A DNA stretch of 64,000 nucleotides from Arthrobacter oryzae (GCF_030718995.1 NZ_CP132204.1:3348001-3412000); one strand, 5' to 3'; counted from the stretch's first letter, positions 51,536 through 61,077 are shown. Numbers and translations: made by a program. Notes: a model not told the origin generated them from the sequence alone.

Positions 51536-51737
51536 GATAGCTCCTTTGTTATCCATAGACCCGCAGGGGGTACTGCTAACACTAGTACGCCAGCTGCGGA
51601 GGTGTGTTCTGTTTCACCTACTGGCGAGTAACTTTACGGTTAAGGGCCCGGCAGCCGCCACCCCCGGCCCTACGGCAGGCGTGTCCCGCGGGCGGGCCGC
51701 GCCGGAATATAAGGGGCGGGCAATAGAATGGGGAACC

Positions 51738-52829
51738 ATGCATACTCCTTCGCCCGGCGCCGCGCCCAGACCCTTTCGACGGACGGCCGCCTGGCGGCGC
51801 AGGAAGCCTGCGGGGCAGGAAGTGCTGGCAGCAAGCCAGACCTTCCGTGAGCACCTCCGGCTGGGGCGCAAGGGCCTGGCCATCGGCGTCGATATCGGGG
51901 GCACCAAGGTTGCCGCCGGCGTAGTGGATGCCGACGGCAGGATCCTGAGCCAGGCAAGGCGCTCCACTCCGGGGAACGACCCCCGGGCAGTGGAACAGGT
52001 GATTGTGGAACTCGTGGAGGAGCTGAGCCGCGGCCACCGCATCTGGTCAGTGGGAATCGGCGCGGCCGGCTGGATGGACCTCGACGGCGGGACGGTGCTG
52101 TTCAGCCCGCACCTCGCCTGGCGCAATGAGCCCCTGCGGGACAACCTCCAGCGCCTGCTGCGCCGGCCGGTCCTCCTGACGAACGACGCCGACGCCGCCG
52201 CATGGGCGGAGTGGCGCTTTGGTGCCGGGCAGGGACAGAACCGGCTCGTGTGCATCACGCTCGGCACCGGCATCGGCGGTGCCATGGTGATGGACGGCCG
52301 GGTGGAGCGCGGACGTTTTGGCGTCGCGGGCGAATTCGGCCACCAGATCATCATGCCCGGCGGCCACCGCTGCGAATGCGGCAACCGCGGCTGCTGGGAA
52401 CAATACGCATCCGGAAACGCCCTCGGCCGCGAAGCCCGCGAGCTGGCTGCCGCCAATTCGCCGGTTGCACAGGAACTCCTGAAGGCCGTGGACGGGCAGG
52501 TGGACCGGATTACCGGAGTCATCGTGACGGAACTGGCCAAGGCGGGGGACCCCACCTCCCGGGAACTGCTGGAGGACGTCGGAGAGTGGCTGGGGCTGGG
52601 GCTCGCCAACCTGGCGGCCGCATTGGATCCGGGCAAGTTCGTGATCGGCGGAGGCCTGTGCGACGCCGGCGAACTGCTGGTGGCGCCGGCCCGGAAGGCT
52701 TTTGCCCGGAACCTGACCGGCCGCGGATTCCGTCCGGCAGCCGAAATTGCCTTGGCAGCGCTGGGGCCCAACGCCGGGCTGATCGGCGCCGCAGACCTGT
52801 CCCGGGTCAGCAGCCGGATGCACGGCTAA
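51738..52829 (+). CDS. glkA: ROK-family glucokinase
   Basis: 363-residue ROK kinase phosphorylating glucose with ATP. The phosphate-binding AIGVDIGGTKVAAGV starts near residue 47. The catalytic Asp lies in LTNDADAAAWAEW. The ROK zinc motif CECGNRGCWEQYASG and the EFGHQII segment are present. A 45-residue basic leader rich in Arg and Pro precedes the core and is unusual, so a later start cannot be excluded. ATG 51738 follows GGGGAACC. ROK glucokinases of actinobacteria also act in carbon catabolite repression, which is inference here. Confidence 0.87.
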   Translation: MHTPSPGAAPRPFRRTAAWRRRKPAGQEVLAASQTFREHLRLGRKGLAIGVDIGGTKVAAGVVDADGRILSQARRSTPGNDPRAVEQVIVELVEELSRGHRIWSVGIGAAGWMDLDGGTVLFSPHLAWRNEPLRDNLQRLLRRPVLLTNDADAAAWAEWRFGAGQGQNRLVCITLGTGIGGAMVMDGRVERGRFGVAGEFGHQIIMPGGHRCECGNRGCWEQYASGNALGREARELAAANSPVAQELLKAVDGQVDRITGVIVTELAKAGDPTSRELLEDVGEWLGLGLANLAAALDPGKFVIGGGLCDAGELLVAPARKAFARNLTGRGFRPAAEIALAALGPNAGLIGAADLSRVSSRMHG

Positions 52830-52859
52830 CCGGGAAGTCAGCAGCCCTCAGCCGGACAG

Positions 52860-53429
52860 TTAAACCCGGGCGCCGTCGTCGTGCTCGTCCTTTTCCTGCG
52901 GCAGCTGCATGATCAGGTAGATCACCGACAGCACGAAGGCAGCGACAATTCCCAAAATTGCCATCAGTGGCGCCGAGCGCCAGAACATGGCGGCGAGGAC
53001 CAGGGCGACGGGTCCGCCCACTGCCCCCAGCCAGGCCAGCATGGTGAGGGGATCGGTGCCGGCCAGGCTCGGCGGTTCTTCCGGAATGAACGGCTCGTCG
53101 TCCTCGGCCTCATAGTCGCGCGGTCCGTTGACTGCGCGTGCGCTGTCCGTTGCTGCGTTGTCCCTTCCGGTGTCATCCGCGCCCGGGAGCGGCGCCCGCG
53201 CAGCAGCCTGCCGTTCGGATGCCGAGGGCTCGGCCGGAGCGGTGCCGGAGAGGCCCAGCGGATCGAAGTCGCGGAAGGGCCGTCTCCGGGGTCCGCCATC
53301 ATCCCCGGCCGGAGCGGGCGTGTCGGTGGCCGGGGCGTCCGAGCCCTCGAGCCGGGCAACCAGGTCGAGCCATACGGCATCGTCCTGGTTGGCGCTTTGG
53401 TCCGAGGAGTTGGAGTCGGATCTGGTCAT
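52860..53429 (-). CDS. small membrane protein with long acidic cytoplasmic N-terminus
   Basis: 189-residue protein of unknown function. The first 125 residues are disordered, rich in Asp, Ala and Pro. Two adjacent membrane helices follow (LTMLAWLGAVGGPVALVLAAMF and PLMAILGIVAAFVLSVIYLIM), then a short charged tail. No signal peptide is present. ATG 53429 overlaps the stop of the upstream hydrolase (ATGA), so it is translationally coupled to the lipid-type hydrolases. Confidence 0.75.
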   Translation of the reverse strand: MTRSDSNSSDQSANQDDAVWLDLVARLEGSDAPATDTPAPAGDDGGPRRRPFRDFDPLGLSGTAPAEPSASERQAAARAPLPGADDTGRDNAATDSARAVNGPRDYEAEDDEPFIPEEPPSLAGTDPLTMLAWLGAVGGPVALVLAAMFWRSAPLMAILGIVAAFVLSVIYLIMQLPQEKDEHDDGARV

Positions 53430-54235
53430 CGGCTGTGTCCTTCAGGGCTGGCAGGGGAAGCGTCGATGTTTCCGGCAACACCGTGTCCGGACACGACCGC
53501 GCGGATGAAGTCCGCGGTCCCGCTGAAGATCCGGTCGGCATCATGGTCCAGGGTGGCCACGTGGTAGCTGTTTTCCAAGGCAGTCACCTGCAACGGGGCG
53601 TTGGTGAGGCCCCGGCGCAGAGCCAGGATGCTCGAGTCGGACACCACATGGTCCACTGTGGAGCGGAACACGCGCACGGGTGCGGTGATCCGCGGAAGCA
53701 GCCGCCGGGTGTCCTTGAACATCTTGTTGAGCTCGTGGGCCGCCGCCACCGGTGTCCGCGGGTAGGCGCCCTCGTCCGTGTCCGGTTTGAGGATGTCGTT
53801 CGCGATGGCCGGCGTGCTTTTCATGACCAGCTTCAGGATTCCGGCAAGCGGCGCCCGGGGATCGTCAATGACCAGGCCCGGGTTGACCACAATCGTGCCC
53901 GCCACCGGGCGCAGCGCCGCCACCCTCAGGGCCAGGGCCCCTCCCATGGACAGGCCGGCCGAAAACACATGGTCGCATTCCGCTTCGAGCTCCAGGTAGG
54001 CGGCGTCGTAGGCGGCATACCAGTCCTGCCAGCGGGTCCTGGCAAGTTCCTGCCAGCTGGTGCCGTGCCCCGGCAGGAGGGGCATCCGCACGGCAAAGCC
54101 GGCCTCGGCCAGCGATTGGGCCCAGGCCCGCACGCCGTGCGGGCTTCCGGTAAAGCCGTGGGAAACCGCAACGCCGATCGATGGCCCGTCGCCGGTGAAA
54201 GGGGTACTCAAAGTGCTGTGGTCGGCGATGCTCAT
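53426..54235 (-). CDS. alpha/beta hydrolase (esterase/monoacylglycerol lipase-like), copy 2
   Basis: 269-residue serine hydrolase with oxyanion-region HGFTGSPHGV, nucleophile elbow GLSMGG, an acid in RSTVDHVV and the catalytic His in NSYHVATLD. It has no signal peptide, so it is cytosolic or membrane-associated. Close similarity to the upstream hydrolase throughout (HGFTGSP, LLPGHGT, GLSMGGA, VNPGL) shows a tandem duplication. Its ATG overlaps the stop of that paralog by 4 bp. Substrate is probably a carboxylic or glycerol ester, not defined. Confidence 0.87.
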   Translation of the reverse strand: MSIADHSTLSTPFTGDGPSIGVAVSHGFTGSPHGVRAWAQSLAEAGFAVRMPLLPGHGTSWQELARTRWQDWYAAYDAAYLELEAECDHVFSAGLSMGGALALRVAALRPVAGTIVVNPGLVIDDPRAPLAGILKLVMKSTPAIANDILKPDTDEGAYPRTPVAAAHELNKMFKDTRRLLPRITAPVRVFRSTVDHVVSDSSILALRRGLTNAPLQVTALENSYHVATLDHDADRIFSGTADFIRAVVSGHGVAGNIDASPASPEGHSR

Positions 54236-55020
54236 GATGTCTCCGAAGGTACGTGATGCGGCGCGTGCTTGTGGAAGAAGATGGTCGAATCCTTGAAGAT
54301 CGCAGGGGCGTCGTTGTCCAGCGTGGCCACATGTCCGCTGTGGGGCAGTGGCACCACCTGAAGCTCGGCCGAGCCCAGCCGGCGCCGGATCATTTCAAGG
54401 GAGGTCGGCGGCACGACGTCGTCCGTGTCCGACTTGAACACCAGGACCGGGGCGGTGACACGGGGCAATCCACGGCGGGTGGCAGCGAAAAGCTTCTTCA
54501 GCTGGTGGACAGCGGCCAGCGGAGTCTGCGAATAGTCGCCGTCGTCAGTGACGGCCGCGGTGGGGTTGGCCTCCACGATCGGCAGGGTGGTCCGCTGGAA
54601 GTACTTCAGGATGCCGATGACCCGAACCCTGCGGTCGTAGAAGCTGAGCCCGGGATTGACCACGACCACGCCGGCCACAGGGTGGCGGGACGCGGTGCGC
54701 AGGGCGACGGCGCCGCCCATGGAGAGCCCGGCTACGTAGCAGGTGTCGGTCCGGTCCGCGAGTTCGAGATAGGCGGCCTCAAACGCTCCGGACCAGTCAC
54801 GCCAGCCCGAACGGGCCAGCTCGCGCCAGTCAGTCCCGTGCCCGGGCAGGAGGGGGACGGAGACGGCGAACCCCTGCTCCGCGAGGTGCAGGGCCCATGG
54901 CATGACGCTGAGTGGACTCCCGGTGAAACCGTGGCAAATGGCAACGCCGATCCGGGAGTTGGGTCCATGGCCGGGGTAGCTGAAAGCGGCAGGCACCGTC
55001 GGTTTGCTGCTTTCTCTCAT
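54232..55020 (-). CDS. alpha/beta hydrolase (esterase/monoacylglycerol lipase-like), copy 1
   Basis: 262-residue paralog of the following gene, with HGFTGSPLSV, nucleophile elbow GLSMGGA, acid in KSDTDDVV and His in HSGHVATLDND. It starts a three-gene set of overlapping ORFs (this gene, its paralog, the small membrane protein) divergent from plsC. The phospholipid context (plsC, acyl-CoA synthetase) suggests a role in acylglycerol turnover, by inference. ATG 55020 is immediately preceded by CATATG-rich sequence without a strong RBS. Confidence 0.87.
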   Translation of the reverse strand: MRESSKPTVPAAFSYPGHGPNSRIGVAICHGFTGSPLSVMPWALHLAEQGFAVSVPLLPGHGTDWRELARSGWRDWSGAFEAAYLELADRTDTCYVAGLSMGGAVALRTASRHPVAGVVVVNPGLSFYDRRVRVIGILKYFQRTTLPIVEANPTAAVTDDGDYSQTPLAAVHQLKKLFAATRRGLPRVTAPVLVFKSDTDDVVPPTSLEMIRRRLGSAELQVVPLPHSGHVATLDNDAPAIFKDSTIFFHKHAPHHVPSETS

Positions 55021-55131
55021 ATGCCCATCGTGTCATCATTCGGCACAAATCTCACTAGAGTAGGGTTGCATTGAAGTCCTGGCCGGACCCGACGGAGGGC
55101 CGGCCAGACGCCTTCCGGAGAGGTACACCAC

Positions 55132-55890
55132 GTGTTTTATTGGTTCATGAAGACGTTCGTCCTGGGGCCGGTGCTCAAGCTCCTGTTCCGGCCCTGGGTC
55201 AAGGGGCTGGACAACGTTCCGGCCGACGGCGCCGCCATCCTGGCTTCCAACCACCTGTCGTTCTCCGACTCCATCTTCATGCCCCTGATGGTCCCTCGTC
55301 CCGTGATCTTCCTGGCCAAGTCGGAGTACTTCACCGGCACCGGGCTCAAGGGCCGGCTGACGGCACTCTTCTTCCGCCTGACAAACCAGCTCCCCATGGA
55401 CCGGTCCGGGGGAGCGGCCTCCGCGGCTTCGCTCAACGCCGGCATGGACGTCCTCTCGCACGGGTCGCTGCTGGGCATTTATCCGGAAGGAACCCGCAGC
55501 CCCGATTCGAGGCTTTACCGCGGCAAGGTCGGTGTCGCCAAGCTCGCCCTGCAGGCTAGGGTTCCGGTGATCCCCGTTGCGATGATCGGGACGGACAAGG
55601 TCCAGCCGATCGGCAAACGGATGCCGAACATCAGGCGCATCGGCATGATCTTCGGCGAACCGCTGGATTTCAGCCGCTACTACGGGATGGAAGATGACCG
55701 CCTGATCCAGCGGTCCGTCACCGACGAAATCATGTATGAACTCATGCGCCTGTCCGGGCAGGAGTATGTGGACGAATACGCGGCGGTGGTCAAACTGCGG
55801 CTGGCGGGCAAACCCACCAGTGACGGCACCGGTTCAGGCGACGGCGCCGGCGCCGGCGGCACCGGGCCCGCGGAGCCCGGAAAAGCGTGA
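55132..55890 (+). CDS. 1-acylglycerol-3-phosphate acyltransferase (PlsC family), second copy
   Basis: 252-residue membrane acyltransferase with HX4D motif NHLSFSD, PMDRSGG, IYPEGTRSPDSRLYRG and VPVIPVAMIG. The N-terminal FYWFMKTFVLGPVLKLLF is a membrane-binding segment. The C-terminal 30 residues are Gly/Ala-rich and disordered. The GTG start at 55132 follows a GGAGAGG site. Proximity to aroG and the PknL-type kinase matches M. tuberculosis Rv2182c, a PlsC homolog. Confidence 0.9.
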   Translation: MFYWFMKTFVLGPVLKLLFRPWVKGLDNVPADGAAILASNHLSFSDSIFMPLMVPRPVIFLAKSEYFTGTGLKGRLTALFFRLTNQLPMDRSGGAASAASLNAGMDVLSHGSLLGIYPEGTRSPDSRLYRGKVGVAKLALQARVPVIPVAMIGTDKVQPIGKRMPNIRRIGMIFGEPLDFSRYYGMEDDRLIQRSVTDEIMYELMRLSGQEYVDEYAAVVKLRLAGKPTSDGTGSGDGAGAGGTGPAEPGKA

Positions 55891-55967
55891 CGGGGTTCTG
55901 TGACGGAACTTCTGGCCGAATGACGGGTGCGGTGCGGAAACCCGGATGCGGGAACTAGTCTTGTAGT

Positions 55968-57359
55968 GTGACTGAGCTATCTGCAAAACCTGCCTCCCTG
56001 CTGACCAGTACTGCCCAGAGCGGTGCCGCCAACTATCCGGGACTGGACCACTGGCGGGAACTGCCGGTTTCCCAGCAGCCCAGCTGGCAAAACAAAGAGG
56101 TTTTTGACGCCTCCGTGAAGGAACTCTCCGTCCTTCCGCCGCTTGTCTTCGCCGGCGAGGTGGACATCCTTCGCGAAAGGCTCGCGGCTGCTGCGCAGGG
56201 CAAGGCGTTCCTGCTCCAGGGCGGGGATTGCGCCGAAACGTTCGAGGCAGCAACGGCGGACAAGATCAGCGCGAGGGTGAAGACCATCCTGCAGATGGCC
56301 GTCGTCCTGACATACGGCGCTGCGATGCCGGTCATCAAAATGGGCCGCATGGCGGGACAGTTCGCCAAGCCGCGCTCCTCCAACGACGAAACGCGCGACG
56401 GGGTGACCCTCCCGGCCTACCGGGGCGACATCGTCAACGGCTACGATTTCACGCCGGAATCCCGTGCCCACGACGCCGGCCGGATGCTGAAGGCCTATCA
56501 CACGTCGGCTTCCACGCTGAACCTCATCCGGGCCTTCACGCAGGGCGGCTTCGCTGACCTGCGCCTGGTGCACCACTGGAACAAGGGCTTCACCGAGAAC
56601 CCGGCCCACGCCCGCTACGAGTCACTGGCACGCGACATTGACCGGGCCATCAAGTTCATGGCTTCCTGCGGCGCCGACTTCGAGGCCTTGAAGCGCGTCG
56701 AGTTCTTCGCGAGCCACGAGGCGCTGCTGCTTGACTACGAGCGCGCCCTGACCCGCATTGATTCCCGCACGGGACTCCCGTACGACACCTCGGCGCATTT
56801 CCTCTGGATCGGCGAACGCACCCGCGAACTGGACCACGCCCACGTCGACTTCCTGTCCCGCGTCCGCAACCCGATCGGCGTCAAGCTGGGCCCCAAGACC
56901 TCCGGGGACGACGCCCTAAGGCTCATCGACAAACTGGACCCGGACCGCGAACCCGGCCGGCTGACCTTCATCACCCGGATGGGCGCGGGCAACATCCGTG
57001 AGAAGCTCCCCGCCATCGTTGAGAAGGTCACGGCCTCCGGCGCGCAGGTTCTGTGGGTCACCGACCCCATGCACGGCAATACCGTCACATCGCCCAACGG
57101 CTACAAGACCCGCAACTTCGACGACGTCATCGACGAAGTGCGCGGCTTCTTTGAGGTCCATCACTCGCTGGGAACCGTTCCGGGCGGCCTGCATGTCGAG
57201 ATGACCGGGGACGACGTGGCGGAGTGCCTCGGCGGCGCCGACCCCATCGACCAGGAAGCCTTCCTGGACCGCTACGAATCAGTCTGCGATCCGCGGCTGA
57301 ACCACATGCAGTCCTTGGAGATGGCCTTCCTTGTCGCAGGGGCGCTGTCCAAGCGCTGA
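55968..57359 (+). CDS. aroG: class II 3-deoxy-D-arabino-heptulosonate 7-phosphate synthase
   Basis: 463-residue class II (AroA-II) DAHP synthase catalysing the first step of the shikimate pathway from PEP and erythrose-4-phosphate. The metal-binding Cys lies in LLQGGDCAETFE. Other family motifs are KMGRMAGQFAKPRS, GDIVNGYDF, FLWIGERTRELDHAHVDF, TRMGAGNIREKLP and WVTDPMHGNT. GTG 55968 is the best start. The gene ends at a strong terminator facing the convergent kinase gene. Confidence 0.97.
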   Translation: MTELSAKPASLLTSTAQSGAANYPGLDHWRELPVSQQPSWQNKEVFDASVKELSVLPPLVFAGEVDILRERLAAAAQGKAFLLQGGDCAETFEAATADKISARVKTILQMAVVLTYGAAMPVIKMGRMAGQFAKPRSSNDETRDGVTLPAYRGDIVNGYDFTPESRAHDAGRMLKAYHTSASTLNLIRAFTQGGFADLRLVHHWNKGFTENPAHARYESLARDIDRAIKFMASCGADFEALKRVEFFASHEALLLDYERALTRIDSRTGLPYDTSAHFLWIGERTRELDHAHVDFLSRVRNPIGVKLGPKTSGDDALRLIDKLDPDREPGRLTFITRMGAGNIREKLPAIVEKVTASGAQVLWVTDPMHGNTVTSPNGYKTRNFDDVIDEVRGFFEVHHSLGTVPGGLHVEMTGDDVAECLGGADPIDQEAFLDRYESVCDPRLNHMQSLEMAFLVAGALSKR

Positions 57360-57397
57360 GCCGCTGGCTGCCAGCGTGAAGAACAGCTGAGGGACGC

Positions 57398-57433
57398 AAA
57401 AGCTCCGCCCGGTACCAGCCGGGCGGAGCTTTT
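57398..57433. terminator. bidirectional terminator between aroG and pknL
   Basis: A perfect 15-bp stem, AAAAGCTCCGCCCGG (57398-57412) with CCGGGCGGAGCTTTT (57419-57433), closes on a 6-nt loop. T-runs are built into both ends. Confidence 0.92.
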
Positions 57434-57476
57434 TCGTAGTAGGGGTTTGAGTCGTCCGTCAGGCCGGAGCCTTCCG

Positions 57477-59627
57477 TCAGACGACGGTGAGCGTGATGAC
57501 GGAACCCTCGGGCACCTGTTCGTTTACCGGGTCCTGGTCCCGCACTGTTCCGAAAAATCCGCCCAGGATGTTGTTCACCCGGACTTCGAATCCGAGTTTC
57601 TCCAAAGCCTTGCGGGCATCACCGGCCTGTTTGCCGATGTAGCTGGGAACCTCCACGAGCTTGGGGCCCTTGGACACAGTGAGGGTGACAGGCTTGCCCC
57701 GGGTGAGCGTACCGGACGACGGGTCCTGCGCCACGACGGCCCCCTTGGGTACCTTCTTGTCGTTGACCGTTTCGGGCGAAATGACGGCCGTCAGTCCCGC
57801 GGCCTCAAGGGCCTTGACCGCCGCACCCTGCTCCTGGCCGCGCACGTCCGGGACGGCAATGGGTTCGGGTCCCTTGGAGACGGTCAGGCTGACGGGCGTG
57901 CCACGCCGGGCGGGGGTGGCAGCCGCCGGGTCCTGGGCGAGGACGGTACCTGCCGGCTCAGTTTCGTTGTAGGTCTCCGTGACGGTGCCCAAGGCCATCT
58001 CGGCCCTGTTGAGATCGTTCTTTGCCTCGTCCAGGGACTTTCCCGCCATTCCTGGCAGGGGAAAGAGCTGGGGCCCCTTGGAAACGAACAGCGACACCAC
58101 CTGGAACTTGCGGATTTCCCGCCCCGCTTCAGGCTCAGTGCCCACGACGAGACCGGACCGGATGTCGTCGTCGAATACGTCCTTGGTGGTGGACTGGAAC
58201 CCCGCGGTGCCCAGCAGTTGCTGGGCCTCGGCCACGGTTTTGTTGGCAACCCGGGGAATGGTCCCGGGCGAGCCGGGGCCCATGCCGAAGAACCAGCCGG
58301 CGCCCGTTGCCAGCAGGGCGGCGATCACCAGGATGATGATCCAGAGGATGCCGCGACGACGGGGGTTCCCTTCGCGGAGGGACCGCACCGGGGTTGATGC
58401 CGCCTTCGACTGCGCCCGTGCGGCGTCGCGGTCCTGTTTGCGGAGCGCCCGTTTGCTCAGGGGGACGGCGGTGTCCGGCCCGTCATCGTCTGCGTCCCCG
58501 AAAGCGGGTTCCGGGTCCGAGGGGGCAGCCAGTGCGCCGAACTGGCCCGGCCGCCGTCCCGACGCCGAAAGCACCGTCGTGGGATTGCTTTGGCGGGTGA
58601 TGATTTCGGTGGGATGTTGCCCGGCGGACAGGATTTCCGTTTGGTCCTGGCGGCCGGGGGACTGCGGCCCGGACTGCTCTTTGCCGGACGGAGGGGTGGC
58701 GGGAGGGGGTCCAGGCGGGCGGAGGCCCGCCGGAGCATGGGCGACGGCGGCGATGGCCGCAGGGGGCTGGAGATCAAGTTCCGCGTCGGTCAGGTTGGTA
58801 CGGATGTGCCTGAGCTCCGCGAGGAGCGCGTTGCCGTCCACCGGGCGCTGTTCGGGGTCCCTTGCCGTGCACCACTGCACCAGTTCGTCCACTTCGGCAG
58901 CCAGCCCCGGAACCACCGCCGAGGGGGCCTCCACCGAGGAATTCACGTGCTGATAGGCCACCTGGATGGGGACCTCGCCGTCGAACGGCTGCTTGCCGGT
59001 GAGCATTTCGTACAGCATGATGCCCACCGAGTAGATATCGCTGCGGGCGTCCGCCTGCCTGCCGAGCACAAGCTCCGGTGACAGGTAGGCCACAGTGCCG
59101 ATCAGAGCGCCGGTGCTCGTTGAGGTGGTGACCGCGCGGGCCAGGCCGAAGTCACCGACCTTGATCCGGCCGTCGTCGGCGATCAGCACGTTTTCAGGTT
59201 TGATGTCCCGGTGGATCAGTCCCGCCGCGTGGGCGGCTCCGAGTCCTTCCACCACGGGGTCGATCAGTGCCAGTGCGAGCCGGGGCGACAACGCCCCCTT
59301 CTCCTTGATGACGTCCCGGAGCGTGTGGCCCTTGATGTACTCCATCACCAGGTAGGCAGTGTGCCCGTCGCTGCCCTGGTCAAGGACGCCCACCACATGG
59401 GCATGGGACAGCTTGGCCGCCGCTTTTGCCTCCCGGCCCAGCCTGTCCAGGAAGTTGCCGTCATTGACGAGGTGCGGATGCAGGACCTTGAGTGCAACGT
59501 CGCGCTCCAGCCTCTGGTCCGTAGCAAGGTAAACGGTGGACATGCCGCCGCGCGCCAGCCTGGACTGAACCCGGTAGCGGTTGTCCACCAGCGTTCCAAC
59601 GAGGGAGTCCGACACTTTTTCCTGCAC
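57477..59627 (-). CDS. pknL: PASTA-domain Ser/Thr protein kinase (PknL type)
   Basis: 716-residue membrane kinase. The kinase domain (1-275) has LARGGMSTVYLA, ATP-anchoring Lys47 (VALKVL), catalytic Asp141 in HRDIKPEN, DFG at 159-161 and the activation loop TSTSTGALIGTVAYLSPE with several Thr/Ser. A Pro/Gln-rich juxtamembrane linker (280-425) leads to one membrane helix (about 426-448). Four extracellular PASTA repeats follow, each ending in V/T-SKGP or TLTV. PASTA domains bind muropeptides or lipid II in other bacteria. Start GTG 59627 or GTG 59615 cannot be separated. Confidence 0.93.
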   Translation of the reverse strand: MQEKVSDSLVGTLVDNRYRVQSRLARGGMSTVYLATDQRLERDVALKVLHPHLVNDGNFLDRLGREAKAAAKLSHAHVVGVLDQGSDGHTAYLVMEYIKGHTLRDVIKEKGALSPRLALALIDPVVEGLGAAHAAGLIHRDIKPENVLIADDGRIKVGDFGLARAVTTSTSTGALIGTVAYLSPELVLGRQADARSDIYSVGIMLYEMLTGKQPFDGEVPIQVAYQHVNSSVEAPSAVVPGLAAEVDELVQWCTARDPEQRPVDGNALLAELRHIRTNLTDAELDLQPPAAIAAVAHAPAGLRPPGPPPATPPSGKEQSGPQSPGRQDQTEILSAGQHPTEIITRQSNPTTVLSASGRRPGQFGALAAPSDPEPAFGDADDDGPDTAVPLSKRALRKQDRDAARAQSKAASTPVRSLREGNPRRRGILWIIILVIAALLATGAGWFFGMGPGSPGTIPRVANKTVAEAQQLLGTAGFQSTTKDVFDDDIRSGLVVGTEPEAGREIRKFQVVSLFVSKGPQLFPLPGMAGKSLDEAKNDLNRAEMALGTVTETYNETEPAGTVLAQDPAAATPARRGTPVSLTVSKGPEPIAVPDVRGQEQGAAVKALEAAGLTAVISPETVNDKKVPKGAVVAQDPSSGTLTRGKPVTLTVSKGPKLVEVPSYIGKQAGDARKALEKLGFEVRVNNILGGFFGTVRDQDPVNEQVPEGSVITLTVV

Positions 59628-59653
59628 CCTACGATCCTAAGTGCTACAAGGAA

Positions 59654-59686
59654 ACGGGCCCGAATCGACATGCGATCCGGACCCGT
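59654..59686 (-). terminator. terminator-like hairpin after the LysM transglycosylase gene
   Basis: ACGGGCCCGAATCG (59654-59667) pairs with CGATCCGGACCCGT (59673-59686) with two wobbles and a 5-nt loop. On the minus strand it is followed by TTTCCTTG. It may only partly separate the transglycosylase gene from the kinase gene. Confidence 0.5.
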
Positions 59687-59730
59687 ATCGTTACCCTCCC
59701 GGCACTCGCTGCACGAGTACCGGAGACAAA

Positions 59731-61077
59731 TCAGCTGAAGTTCTTTTTGTGCGCCTTGATCGCTGCAACGTACGCCTTGGTGTCGTCGTACATGCCGTAT
59801 TTGCTGACGGAGTACTGGCCCTGGTAGTAGCCGGCAATGGCGTGGTCCATGTCCTTGCTGGTGCGGGTCAGCTGGCGGATGATGGCTACACCGGCGGTAG
59901 CGTTGTCATAGGGATCGAGCAGGTTCAGCGTGCGGCCCACGAGGTCTGAGGCCCATTCGCCCGACGTCGGGATGACCTGCATGGTGCCGATGGCGTTGGC
60001 CGGCGAGACAGCGCGCTGGTCGAAGCCGGACTCCTGGTAGGCGAAGGCCAGGGCCAGGGAAGGATCCACGCCCATGCGGCGTGCCGTGTCCGCGACGATC
60101 GACTTCATCTGTTCCCTGGAGGGTACTGGCGAAGCGTTGAGCAGTGCCTTGTTCTGGTTGGCGGAGGAGACCACGGCGGCCGGGTAGGTGAAGCCGAGGA
60201 ATGAACTGGGTACCAGGGGAGTGACGCTCGCGGCCGGCTGGATCGAAGCGCCGGGGATGACCAGCTTGTTGCCGGGGTAGATCACGCTGCTCATGGTCAG
60301 CTTGTTCGCGGACAGGATCTCTGACAGCTTGACCCCGTGCTTGGCGGCGATGGCGGAGAGCGTATCTCCGGACTTCACCGTGTAAGAGCCCGAGCTGGCA
60401 GCAGGAGCCGCCGCAGGAGCGGGCTTGGCCGCGGGGGTCGAAGCAGCCGGCGCCGAGGCCTGGCCGCTGCCGATCTTGATTTTCTGACCCGGGTGGATGA
60501 CCGAGTTCATGTTGAGGCCGTTCCAGCTCAACACCTCGGACAGCTTGACGCCGTGCCGTGCGGAGATGGCGCCAAGGGTGTCACCGGACTTAACGGTGTA
60601 AACGCTCCCCCCGGAACTGGCCAGGGCGGGGGCCGCCGGCTTGGCGGAGGGGGCCGGAGCGGAAGCCGAACCGGTCAGCTTGATCTTCTGCCCCGGGTAA
60701 ATAACGGTGTTCGGCTGCAGGTTGTTCAGCTTCAGGATGGCGTAAGTGTCGAGGCCGTAGCGACCTGCAATGCTGCTGATGGTGTCACCGCGCGCAATAG
60801 TGTATTCCGCCGGCGCGGAGGGCTGGGCGGGCCGGAGCGAGGCGGGGAGGGAGGTGGACACTGATCCGGCCGGAATGACGCCGGACTTCAGTGCCGCTTC
60901 CTGGGCCTGCATGGCAGCCGCCAGGGTCGCGGGCACGGTGCGCGGGCGCGATTCCGCCGCTGCCGGCTGCGCGATGGCCAGCGAAGAGAGGACTACTGCG
61001 GGAAGGGCGGCCGTGGTCGCCGCAATCATAGGCAGGCTCGGCCTGGGGTGCTGCTTTGGCGATCGGGGCGTGGTCAT
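59731..61077 (-). CDS. secreted LysM lytic transglycosylase
   Basis: 448-residue exported peptidoglycan hydrolase. The signal peptide (1-41) has a hydrophobic core (IAATTAALPAVVLSSLAIA) and probable cleavage after QPAAA. Three LysM domains at about 91-135, 158-202 and 231-274 (each with GDTISSIAG- or SGDTL-type starts and YPGQKIK- or YPGNKLV-type ends) bind glycan. The C-terminal goose-lysozyme-like transglycosylase domain (about 320-440) has catalytic Glu349 in AYQESGF and the downstream GTMQVIP motif. The Ala/Pro linkers are low complexity. It sits between the kinase and the Rv2175c-like gene. Confidence 0.92.
   Translation of the reverse strand: MTTPRSPKQHPRPSLPMIAATTAALPAVVLSSLAIAQPAAAESRPRTVPATLAAAMQAQEAALKSGVIPAGSVSTSLPASLRPAQPSAPAEYTIARGDTISSIAGRYGLDTYAILKLNNLQPNTVIYPGQKIKLTGSASAPAPSAKPAAPALASSGGSVYTVKSGDTLGAISARHGVKLSEVLSWNGLNMNSVIHPGQKIKIGSGQASAPAASTPAAKPAPAAAPAASSGSYTVKSGDTLSAIAAKHGVKLSEILSANKLTMSSVIYPGNKLVIPGASIQPAASVTPLVPSSFLGFTYPAAVVSSANQNKALLNASPVPSREQMKSIVADTARRMGVDPSLALAFAYQESGFDQRAVSPANAIGTMQVIPTSGEWASDLVGRTLNLLDPYDNATAGVAIIRQLTRTSKDMDHAIAGYYQGQYSVSKYGMYDDTKAYVAAIKAHKKNFS

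Noticed and set aside
51557..51737. Extension of the glucokinase gene upstream to 51234
   Set aside because: The longer frame runs into the oppositely oriented acyl-CoA synthetase gene and its start region; ATG 51738 is the reasonable start.
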